A stretch of DNA of 30,727 nt from DATLFI01 sp035524895 (GTDB taxonomy: Bacteria; Acidobacteriota; Thermoanaerobaculia; Multivoradales; Multivoraceae), in contig DATLFI010000124.1 of NCBI GenBank assembly GCA_035524895.1, forward strand, positions 1 to 30,727, in the 5' to 3' direction. This document shows positions 24,101 to 30,690 of this stretch, in pieces. Under the pieces are notes generated by a model. That model did not search any database. It saw nothing but the letters and a program-made list of their open reading frames with translations, and was not told the origin of the DNA. Both the position numbers and the translations under genes were made by a program. Within the stretch, counting starts at the first letter, position 1; each line of letters starts with the position of its first letter.

Positions 24101-24387
24101 TTGTCAACAACGCCATCATCCTGATCGACTACACCAACCAGCTGCGTGCTGCCGGCGCGGCCAAGCTCGATGCCCTCCGTCAGGCGGGGCGCATCCGGCT
24201 GCGCCCGATCCTGATGACGACTGCCACGACGGTGCTGGGCCTCCTGCCGATGGCGCTCGGGCTGGGGGAGGGCAGCGAGCTGAGGGCTCCGATGGCCATT
24301 ACCGTGGTCGGAGGGCTGCTCAGCTCGACCCTGCTCACGCTGCTGCTGATTCCTGCCGTGTACGCGCTGCTCGATCATCGAGCCTGA
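21148..24387 (+). CDS. RND efflux transporter permease (HAE1-like), second of two
   Basis: This 1079-residue permease begins MRVVETSLRRPVTVFIFAVA, the canonical RND N-terminus, and continues with SLAVDLLPDISYP. Key motifs: IGMLVDNSIVVLESIQ (D400 aligned with the proton-relay Asp) and LLAGIVVNNAIILIDYTNQ in the tenth helix. FGDQALTVTFSLLVSLVMAL and MVYLVMASQFESLLHPFVIL are further hallmarks. The cytoplasmic linker between the two halves, about 488-566, is roughly twice as long as in AcrB and contains an Ala/Pro/Ser stretch and a hydrophobic helix (RSVFAIAVAVASSVAASLRL). The GTG start overlaps the adaptor stop (GTGA). With the first permease it may form a hetero-oligomer, as MdtB/MdtC do, or two alternative pumps sharing one adaptor. 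No TolC gene is in the window. Confidence 0.93.
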   Translation: MRVVETSLRRPVTVFIFAVAAVVFGWVAFRSLAVDLLPDISYPSLTVRAIYEGAAPAEVESLVTRPIENGVGVVNNVVRVTSSSRPDVSEVVLEFAWGTNMDFASLDVRERLDRVRLPVPVQQPVLLRFDPSLDPVLRLGLTGVDDLVRLRLLGEEEVKRILERVDGVAAAVVSGGLEEEIQVELNEGRVTALGLDVDTVRQRLAADNVNLTGGRLREGQTEYLVRTVNEFLRPEDLREVVVHRSGSAIVRLADIATVRKGSKDRDVISRIDGREAVEVAVYKEGGTNTVRVVDAVERELDELRERLVRIDPSLRADVITDQARYIRQSVNDVVGSAIQGGALAILVLFLFLRSLKNTLIIGISIPVSVMATFFLMYASGISLNIMSLGGLTLGIGMLVDNSIVVLESIQRKREEGMAPLEAARVGAGEVARAVTASTITTVCVFAPIVFVEGIAGQLFGDQALTVTFSLLVSLVMALTVVPMLASRQAATAPPEASPTATRSKVGTVARRSVFAIAVAVASSVAASLRLVSRIAGALVQPVLAGFERALGALAGVYDRVLAGVLRRPALVVAGVFLLLLASLGLLRTLGMELVPELIQGEFYVDAELQPGTRLEITDRRLQRIALAAAALPGVDRVYVVAGASSEQGGASGELRENIGQITVRVADPSTREGEEELMALLRQEIDAQNRVYAQVAPARDTVAPPDDSRASGALRFRFGRPSYFSFRTPIEVELRGYNLTLLERLAAELVTRLREIPGLADVKSSTEGGTPELQIVFDRQRLAALGYGIAEIGALVRAKVQGEIASEIQRDDRSVGIRMRSEESFRDSVRDLRDLNVARTQRSPIPLSSVAQVIETEGPAEIRRADGSRVALVEANLVGRDLAGVSRDIESVLLGMTLPPGFEWSVGGQRQEMETSFRSMRLAILLAVFMVYLVMASQFESLLHPFVILFSVPFAAVGVTLVLWATGTTISIVVLIGVILLAGIVVNNAIILIDYTNQLRAAGAAKLDALRQAGRIRLRPILMTTATTVLGLLPMALGLGEGSELRAPMAITVVGGLLSSTLLTLLLIPAVYALLDHRA

Positions 24388-24449
24388 TCGGGCGGCACCG
24401 ACCGTCGTTCGATCCGGAAGCGGGTCGGGAGGGAGAGTGGCGCGATCGC

Positions 24450-24478
24450 TTGAATCCGCGGCAAGTGACGGCTACGCT
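24450..24478 (+). promoter_or_regulatory. Candidate housekeeping promoter for the coiled-coil gene
   Basis: TTGAAT (24450-24455) and TACGCT (24473-24478) are spaced 17 bp apart, a standard sigma-70-type layout, followed 28 bp later by the GTG at 24507 with its ribosome site GGAGG at 24495-24499. It falls in the 119-bp gap after the second RND permease. This suggests that the coiled-coil gene can be transcribed separately from the pump operon. Only the motif match supports it. Confidence 0.4.
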
Positions 24479-24506
24479 TGGCCTTCCGGCTACCGGAGGG
24501 GTGTCT

Positions 24507-26528
24507 GTGCCGAGTCCCGATCAGAATCTGCGGGAGGTCGAGGACGAGCTGCGTGACAAGCAGGAGCAACTGCGCGAGCTCGCGGAGCGCGAGCAGCACT
24601 ATCGCGACCTCCTGCTGGAGGCCGGTGACGAGATCCGACGCCTCCGCGACGAGCTGAGCCAACAGAAGCGGACCACTGGCGCCACCATCGCGGGGGACTC
24701 GGACTCGGCCGAGCTCGGGGAGCTGCGCCAGACCGTCGAGCTGCAGCGCAAGGCCATGGTGGACATGCGCGAGCAGCTCCACTCCCATATCGAAAGTGCA
24801 TCGCGGCACGAGGCCAAGCAGCGCGAGCTCGACGATCTGCGGCGGCAGCTCGAGGAGTCGGAGCAGATCCGCGTCCGTCAGAAGAAGGCACTGTCGGTGG
24901 TGGGTGAGGTGAACTCGGCTCGCGAGGAGGAGATCGAGCGAATGCGCCGGGAGGCCTCCTCGAGCACCGAGGAGGTCGATCGCCTGCGCAGCGAGCTGGT
25001 CGAGACCGCGGGGCGGGTCAGCTCGTTGGAGGCTGAGCTCGAGGAGCTGCCCAAGCTTCGGGAGGAGAGCCAGGGGCTCGCCGAGCAACACCGGCAGGCG
25101 TTGGCGTCGGTCGAGAGACTGGAGACTCGCATTGCCGCGCTCGTGCCGCTGGAGAGCCAATCCGAGGAGCTGGCGAAACGAGTCGCTACCTTGGCCGGCG
25201 AGCGGGATCAGGCCCGGGCGGAGAGCGCCGAGCTTCGCTCCAAGAGCGGAGGCTTGGAGCAGCGAGTCAGGGAAGCCGAGGCCTTGGAGCTCGAGCTCGA
25301 GGGAGCGCGCCAGGAGCTGGAGTCGAGCGGAGTCGCGCTGGAGGCGGCGCGCAAGGACCTAGAGAGCGCCCGCAAGGATGCCGACACGGTCCACGAAGAT
25401 CTCGAGCGGGTGCGGTCGGAGCTTCAGAGTGCGCGTGAGCGAGGGGAGCAGCTCGACGCGCGGGGCCGCGAGCTGGAGCTGGAGGCAGAGGCGCTGCGGC
25501 AGGAGCGCGGTAACCTCCAAGAACAGCTTGCGGCCAGGCAGAGGGAAAAGGAAGCCATCGCGGAGGAGCTGCGCGGTGTCACGGCCGAGCGGGAACGCAT
25601 CCGGACAGAGTCGCTGGACCGCACAGCGGACGCCGAGCGCCTGGCGCATGATCTCGAGAAGGCAAACGCAGCGACGGCGCGCGTCGAAGAGTCGGTCGCG
25701 GAGCTCAGCACGGAGCTGGATCGCGTGCAGGCCGCTCGCGAGCGCGACACCGAAGTCCGCGACCAGCTCATCTCAGAGATCGCGGAGCTGCGCGAAGTCG
25801 AGAAGAAGTATCAGAAGCTGGCGCCCGCACGGGAGGCGCTGCAGCGACGCGTGGACGAGCTCGAGCGGGCGCAGGAGACGGGTCGCGGGTCGGATCCCGA
25901 ATTGGGTGTCTTGACCCTGACCGAGGCCGACGTTCGTCTGGAACACCAGCTCGCGGCACAGGCGGAGGAGCTGGCGCTCCAGGTCTCCTCGTTGCAGGAG
26001 GCACGGGCTGAGATCGACGAGCTCCGAGGAAGGCTCGCGAATGCTGAGCTGCAGGCGCGAGAAGCCGACGACCGGGCAAGTGAGCAGGTGCACGCCGTCG
26101 CTTCGTCCGAGGCCCTACACCGGTTGGAGGCCGAGCTGGCCGCGGCTGTGCGGGAAAAGTCTCGGCTCGCCGAGGAGATCGAGCAGGCCGGTGCTCTGGT
26201 ATCGAGCGAGGAGGGGCAGCTCGAGGCTCTGCAGGCCGAGATCGAGGACCGCGGCGCCCAGCTCGCCACCAGCCGTGGTGAGGCCGAAGAGGCGCAGCGT
26301 CGCGGGAGCGAGCTCGAGCGCGAGCTCGAGTCCCTGCGCGCGGAGCTCACCGTGGCGCGCCTGGAGCAGGAGCGCACCCGTATGCTGCTGGATCGAGCAG
26401 AGGCTCGTGCCGAAGCGCAGCAAGTCGCGCGCAGCGGGGCCCCACCAGCGGCCGATGGGGATGACCTACAGCCTGGCGACCGGTTCGTCCGCGAGCTGCG
26501 CGCGGACCTAGGGGAAGAGGAGTCCTGA
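24507..26528 (+). CDS. Long soluble coiled-coil protein, function unknown
   Basis: The 673-residue protein is almost entirely predicted coiled coil by eye: unbroken Leu/Glu/Arg/Ala/Gln-rich heptads from about residue 8 to 635 (for example LREVEDELRDKQEQLRELAE and ERELESLRAELTVARLEQER). There is no signal peptide, no transmembrane segment and no ATP-binding motif, so it is not an SMC or Rad50 ATPase. A short break (GRGSDPELGVLTLTEADV) occurs at about 460-480. The C-terminus is acidic (DDLQPGDRFVRELRADLGEE). I do not recognise a family. Candidate roles are a cytoskeletal, polar or scaffolding protein. Start at GTG 24507 is set by GGAGG seven bases upstream; GTG 24501 is too close to it. It lies between the RND cluster and the PadR gene. 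Confidence 0.8.
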   Translation: MPSPDQNLREVEDELRDKQEQLRELAEREQHYRDLLLEAGDEIRRLRDELSQQKRTTGATIAGDSDSAELGELRQTVELQRKAMVDMREQLHSHIESASRHEAKQRELDDLRRQLEESEQIRVRQKKALSVVGEVNSAREEEIERMRREASSSTEEVDRLRSELVETAGRVSSLEAELEELPKLREESQGLAEQHRQALASVERLETRIAALVPLESQSEELAKRVATLAGERDQARAESAELRSKSGGLEQRVREAEALELELEGARQELESSGVALEAARKDLESARKDADTVHEDLERVRSELQSARERGEQLDARGRELELEAEALRQERGNLQEQLAARQREKEAIAEELRGVTAERERIRTESLDRTADAERLAHDLEKANAATARVEESVAELSTELDRVQAARERDTEVRDQLISEIAELREVEKKYQKLAPAREALQRRVDELERAQETGRGSDPELGVLTLTEADVRLEHQLAAQAEELALQVSSLQEARAEIDELRGRLANAELQAREADDRASEQVHAVASSEALHRLEAELAAAVREKSRLAEEIEQAGALVSSEEGQLEALQAEIEDRGAQLATSRGEAEEAQRRGSELERELESLRAELTVARLEQERTRMLLDRAEARAEAQQVARSGAPPAADGDDLQPGDRFVRELRADLGEEES

Positions 26529-26563
26529 AGCGCCGCTCCCGCTATAGGGGTGGCTCTTGGCCG

Positions 26564-26590
26564 TTGACATATAGGCAATTTGCCTATAGA
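26564..26590 (+). promoter_or_regulatory. PadR promoter with overlapping perfect palindrome (probable autoregulatory operator)
   Basis: TTGACA (26564-26569) and TATAGA (26585-26590) are -35 and -10 candidates only 15 bp apart, shorter than usual. Between and into them lies the perfect palindrome TATAGGCAATTTGCCTATA (26570-26588): two 9-bp arms around one T. A half-site TATAGG recurs at 26543-26548. The AT-rich palindrome stands out in this GC-rich sequence and fits binding by the dimeric PadR protein encoded just downstream, which would block RNA polymerase. The likely transcription start is within about 6 bases of the ATG at 26603, so the transcript would be nearly leaderless. No Shine-Dalgarno sequence is present. 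Confidence 0.75.
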
Positions 26591-26602
26591 CATTCCGCCG
26601 CC

Positions 26603-26989
26603 ATGAGCCGCGGGAGCTCTCACGACGACAGCAAGAGCGAGCAAGCGGTGGCGCGGCACCTCCCGCTCAAACCGATCTCCTACCTGCTGCTCGTCGCGTT
26701 GCAGCGCGGCGAGCGTTATGGGTACACGCTCCAGCGAGAAGTCGAGGAGCTGTCCGAGGGAACAGTGCGTCTGGACCCGGGCACGCTCTATCGATGGCTC
26801 GCGCGGCTGCTCGATGGCGGGCTCGTGGAGCGTGTCGAGGCGCCGGACGACGAAGTCGAGGATCCGCGGCGGAGGTACTACCGCTCGAGCTCGCTCGGCG
26901 TCGCCGTGGTCGAGGCGGAGTCGCGGAGGCTAGGCCGGCTGATCCTGCACGCGCGAGATGCCGGCACGGCGGGTGAGGCGGGTCGTTGA
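26603..26989 (+). CDS. PadR-family transcriptional regulator
   Basis: This 128-residue protein has the PadR winged helix at about 19-105: HLPLKPISYLLLVALQRGER, then YGYTLQREVEELSEGTVRLD, the recognition segment PGTLYRWLARLLDGGLVE, and the wing DPRRRYYRSSSLG. A short C-terminal helix should dimerise. PadR repressors bind inverted repeats and release in response to a ligand or redox signal; the signal here is unknown. I chose ATG 26603 over the in-frame ATG at 26573, because the latter would put the palindrome inside the coding region and the promoter at 26564 reads into the later start. The stop overlaps the ADOP TTG start as TTGA. In Acidobacteriota this gene pairs with ADOP permeases, which it probably represses. 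Confidence 0.9.
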   Translation: MSRGSSHDDSKSEQAVARHLPLKPISYLLLVALQRGERYGYTLQREVEELSEGTVRLDPGTLYRWLARLLDGGLVERVEAPDDEVEDPRRRYYRSSSLGVAVVEAESRRLGRLILHARDAGTAGEAGR

Positions 26990-29712
26990 GGACCGCGCGA
27001 CCGAGCTCGCGCCGAAGACTGTCGGAGAACGTGCTCCGCGCACTGCTGCGGCTCTATCCCGCGCGACATCGTCAGCGGTTTGGCGAGGAGATCCTCGAGT
27101 CCTGTCGCCGAGCTGCCGGTGGCGACGACAAGCTGGCTGTCGCCTGCCGCCTCGCCTGGGACGTGGTGTGGAGCGCGTGCTGCGTGCACTGGGACCAGCT
27201 ACGCGACGGCACCAGAGGCCTCGGCGCCAGTCAGCCCGCGCCGAGGCCTCGCGATCCATCGAAGCGAGGTACTACGATGCTGGCAGCACTCTCCCGAGAC
27301 CTGCGGTTCGCATTCCGGGATCTGCGCCGGGCGCCTGGCGTGACGGTCGCCGTCGTGGGCACCCTGGCCCTGGCCCTCGCGGCCGATGTCGTGGTGTTCA
27401 GCCTGGTGCACTCGGCGCTGCTGCGGGCGCTGCCCTACCGCGAGGCGGATCGACTCGTTCGCCTTTGGGAGAGCAACCCGGAGAAGGGCTGGGTGCACCA
27501 GTCCGCAGCCCCCGCCAACTTCCTCGACTGGCGCGAGCAGACGAGGTCGTTCGAGGACATCGCGGCCTACTCGTACTTCGACGGCGGCAAGGTGACGGTC
27601 AACGGCTCGGGCGAGCCGTTCCAGCTCTCCGTCGTCACCACCACCGGCAACCTGTTCACGGTGCTCGGCGCCGAGCCGTTGCTCGGCCGCTTCTTCACGT
27701 GGGACGAGACCTGGGACGGCGGTGAGAACGTGGCGGTGCTCAGTCACGGTGCCTGGCAGGAGCACTTTGGCGGCGACCTGTCAATTGTCGGCCGCAGCGT
27801 CACGATCGAGGACGTGCCGGTGACGGTCGTGGGCGTGGCGCGGCCGGGCCTGCGGCTTCCGGAGGTAGCGCCAGAGATCTGGGGCAGTGTGGACTGGAGC
27901 CCCGACGCGCGGTCCGCCGCGTGGTTCCGCCGCGCGCACTTCGTCTCGCCGATCGGACGGCTGGCGACGGGAACGAGCCCGGAGGCTGCGGACGCCGAGA
28001 TCCGGGAGCTTGCCGCGCGTCTCGAGGTCGTGTACCCGGAGACCAACCGCCTGATGGGAGCGGGCGTGACGCCGTTGCATGCCTGGGTCGTCGACGACTC
28101 GCGACTGCTGCTGTGGACCCTGCTCGCCGGCGTGAGCGCCGTGCTGCTCATTGCCTGCGCCAACGCCGCGCACCTGCTGCTCGCGCGCGCCGTCGCGCGG
28201 GAGCACGATCTGGTGGTGCTCCAGGCACTCGGAGCATCGAGGATCGCAGTCGTGCGGCACGTGCTGGCCGAGAGCGCGTTGCTCGCCGCGGCAGCGGGCA
28301 TCGTCGGTCTCACGCTCGCATCGGTCGGATTGCGGCTCCTGCGTGTGTACGGGCCCGCCGACCTCCCGCGCCTCTGGGAGCTCGAGATGCGACCCGCAGC
28401 GGCGGTCTTCGCCGTGGGCCTCGTGGTGGTCGCGGTCGCGCTCGCCGGGCTCCTGCCCGCGCTGCACGCGGCAGGTCGATCTCGGCTCGCTGTGAGCGAG
28501 CCCGGCCGCAGCGGCGGATCACGCTCTCAGCAGCGCCTCCGTCGAGGTCTTGTCGCGCTGGAGGTCGCGCTCGCCGTGCTGTTGGTCGCCGGCGGCGGCC
28601 TGTTCCTGCGTAGCCTCGGGTCGCTCATTCGCACGGACACCGGCTTCGACGCCGCCAACGTGATCACCGCCAAGATCCCGCTGCCGGCCCGACGCTACGA
28701 CGGGCCTCGGCGCATCGCGTTCTACGACGAAGTGACGGAGCGCCTGAGAGGAGCGAGTGGCGTGGAGGCGGTTGGCCTCGTCAGCAGTTTGCCGATCGCC
28801 AGCGCCACCTGGACCACCACCCTCGTCGTCGAGGGTCTCGGCGAGGAGGGGTACGTGCCCGAGATCCAACATCGCACGGTGGACACAGGGTACTTCGAGG
28901 CAATGCGCGTCCCGGTGATCGCCGGGCGCGACTTCGACGTCGCGGAACCGGTCCCGGCGGTGATCCTCAATCGAACGGCTGCGGAGCGGCACTTCGCCGG
29001 ATTGGACCCGATCGGTCGCCGCGTCGCCCAGGGTGGGCGGTACTCCGCGATCGCCGGCGGCGAGGAGCCGGACTGGTACGTAGTCGTGGGCGTTGTCGAG
29101 GACGAGGTCCAGGTCGACCTCCGTACCCCAGTGATGCCGCAGATGTTCGAGCCGCTGTCACAAGACCCGCGCGCGTCGATGACGGTCGTCGTGAGGTCGG
29201 TAGGCGAGCCGCAGGCGCTCGCCGCGGCCCTCCGCGCCGCGGTGGCGGACCTGGACCCGACGATTCCGGTGGGGGAGATCGCCGCCATGACAACGGTGCT
29301 GCGCGACTCGCTCCAACGGGAGCGCTTCCTGCTGTGGATCACCGGCGGGTTCTCGGTCTTCGCGCTGCTGCTCGCGGCGCTCGGCGTCTACGGAGTGCTC
29401 TCCTACTGGGTGTCGTCCCGCTCGCGCGAGCTCGGCCTGTTGCAGGCGCTTGGCGCGAGCTCCGGTGACCTGCACCGCCTGGTGCTCCGACAGGGCATGA
29501 CAGCAGTGGCGCTTGGGCTCGTGGTGGGCCTGGTCGCGGCGCTGGTCGCCGGGCGCCTCGTGGAGGGCCTGCTCTTCGAGGTCAGCGCCAGCGACCCGGT
29601 CACCCTTGGGGCGGTAGTCGCGCTGGTCTCGATGGCCGCGTTGCTCGCGTGCGTCGTCCCGGCACGGCGCGCAGCTCGCCTGCAGCCGGCGTCGTTGATC
29701 CGCGAGGGTTGA
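26986..29712 (+). CDS. ADOP-type (MacB/FtsX) duplicated permease
   Basis: The 908-residue protein has an N-terminal cytoplasmic segment (about 1-97) with LLRLYPARHRQRFGEEIL, a feature shared by permeases of the ADOP group. It continues with a transmembrane helix at about 118-143, a MacB-like periplasmic core at about 145-365, a first FtsX unit (about 374-497), a second helix (519-545), a second periplasmic core and a final FtsX unit ending RRAARLQPASLIREG. ADOP proteins are found near PadR regulators in Acidobacteriota and usually lack a neighbouring MacB ATPase; none is here. The start is TTG 26986 overlapping the PadR stop. An internal ATG at 27277, with GAGG seven bases upstream, would give a shorter 811-residue form lacking the N-terminal segment. 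The substrate is unknown. Confidence 0.88.
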   Translation: MRTARPSSRRRLSENVLRALLRLYPARHRQRFGEEILESCRRAAGGDDKLAVACRLAWDVVWSACCVHWDQLRDGTRGLGASQPAPRPRDPSKRGTTMLAALSRDLRFAFRDLRRAPGVTVAVVGTLALALAADVVVFSLVHSALLRALPYREADRLVRLWESNPEKGWVHQSAAPANFLDWREQTRSFEDIAAYSYFDGGKVTVNGSGEPFQLSVVTTTGNLFTVLGAEPLLGRFFTWDETWDGGENVAVLSHGAWQEHFGGDLSIVGRSVTIEDVPVTVVGVARPGLRLPEVAPEIWGSVDWSPDARSAAWFRRAHFVSPIGRLATGTSPEAADAEIRELAARLEVVYPETNRLMGAGVTPLHAWVVDDSRLLLWTLLAGVSAVLLIACANAAHLLLARAVAREHDLVVLQALGASRIAVVRHVLAESALLAAAAGIVGLTLASVGLRLLRVYGPADLPRLWELEMRPAAAVFAVGLVVVAVALAGLLPALHAAGRSRLAVSEPGRSGGSRSQQRLRRGLVALEVALAVLLVAGGGLFLRSLGSLIRTDTGFDAANVITAKIPLPARRYDGPRRIAFYDEVTERLRGASGVEAVGLVSSLPIASATWTTTLVVEGLGEEGYVPEIQHRTVDTGYFEAMRVPVIAGRDFDVAEPVPAVILNRTAAERHFAGLDPIGRRVAQGGRYSAIAGGEEPDWYVVVGVVEDEVQVDLRTPVMPQMFEPLSQDPRASMTVVVRSVGEPQALAAALRAAVADLDPTIPVGEIAAMTTVLRDSLQRERFLLWITGGFSVFALLLAALGVYGVLSYWVSSRSRELGLLQALGASSGDLHRLVLRQGMTAVALGLVVGLVAALVAGRLVEGLLFEVSASDPVTLGAVVALVSMAALLACVVPARRAARLQPASLIREG

Positions 29713-29796
29713 AGGAGCGGCGAAGTGGGCGCGACGATGGCGAGAGTGGGCGTGGACCGGTGACGAGAGGCGGTAGGCTCGCCCGGCTCGCCGACT

Positions 29797-30666
29797 GTGA
29801 TCGTTCCACCCGTGCGAATCGACCCCTTCTGGCTCAAGGTCTCGCGCCCGGGTCTGTGGTTCCAGACCCTGTGGCTCTACCTCCTGCCGACCGCGCAACG
29901 GTACGAGGTCTTCGGCTCGCCCGTCTTCTGGCTCGGGTTGGTCTTCGTCACCTATCCGCTCAACCTGTTGGTCTACGGTCTCAACGATCTCGCGGATCAG
30001 GAGATCGATCGGCACAACCCGCGCAAGGACAGCTTCCTGTTCGGCGCGCGCGGCACGGCGGCGCAGTTGCGACGAGTCCCGGCGGTAGCGGCCGCGGTGA
30101 ACCTGCCTTTCGCCGTGGCGATCGTCGCGGTCTCCGGACCTCGCATGGCGCTGATCCTGGCCGGCATCGTGGCGGTCAACGTGCTCTACGACATGCCGCG
30201 CTGGGGACTGCGCGGCAGGCCGCCGCTCGAGCTCCTGAACCAGCTCGGGTACCTGCTCCTGCTGCCGTTCAGCTCGTTCCTCAACGGGTTGCCGGCCGTC
30301 GCGCCGCGGACCATGGTCTACCTTGCGTTGTTCTGCACCCATGCCCACCTCATGGGCGAGATCATGGACGTCGAGCCCGACCGGTCGGCGGGACGGCGCA
30401 CCACGGCAACGGTGCTCGGTGCCCGCGCGACTAAGCTCGTGGTGATGGCGCTGGTAGCCGGGGAGGGCGCGATGCTGATTCTGGCGTTTCGCGAGCCGGT
30501 GCTCGGTGCGTTCCTGCTGCTGGGCGCCGTCTGGTTGCTACTCGACGTGACCCTGCTCTACAGGGACCGCCCCTACACCCGGCGGGAGTTCCAGGTCTTC
30601 GGCGTCGCTCTGAACGCCGCCGGCTTCGCGAGCCTCGCGTGGGTTTGGTGGCGGGGTTCCCTGTGA
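29797..30666 (+). CDS. UbiA-family membrane prenyltransferase
   Basis: This 289-residue integral membrane enzyme has about eight hydrophobic helices. The first Asp-rich motif is NDLADQEIDRHNPRKDS (N63, D64, D67, D71), which binds the Mg-diphosphate of the isoprenoid donor. The second is DVEPDRSAGRRTTATVLG (D191 and D195). An N-terminal SRPGLWFQTLWLYLLP matches the family. Members prenylate quinone, chlorophyll, heme or lipid precursors; the acceptor here is unclear. Start GTG 29797 has no good Shine-Dalgarno sequence, and GTG 29812 is possible. It follows the ADOP gene by 84 bp; a TAGGCT hexamer at 29774-29779 could be its -10 element. The stop is at 30664-30666. Confidence 0.88.
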   Translation: MIVPPVRIDPFWLKVSRPGLWFQTLWLYLLPTAQRYEVFGSPVFWLGLVFVTYPLNLLVYGLNDLADQEIDRHNPRKDSFLFGARGTAAQLRRVPAVAAAVNLPFAVAIVAVSGPRMALILAGIVAVNVLYDMPRWGLRGRPPLELLNQLGYLLLLPFSSFLNGLPAVAPRTMVYLALFCTHAHLMGEIMDVEPDRSAGRRTTATVLGARATKLVVMALVAGEGAMLILAFREPVLGAFLLLGAVWLLLDVTLLYRDRPYTRREFQVFGVALNAAGFASLAWVWWRGSL

Positions 30667-30690
30667 CAGAGCCCTCGCCCGCGTGGCGGC

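Noticed and set aside
22054..24378. 774-codon minus-strand open frame opposite permease 2
   Set aside because: It is His/Gln/Asp-rich shadow translation of the permease and shows no family motif.
29713..29796. Rho-independent terminator after the ADOP gene
   Set aside because: No stable hairpin followed by a T run could be seen here. The same is true of the other intergenic gaps, all under 160 bp.
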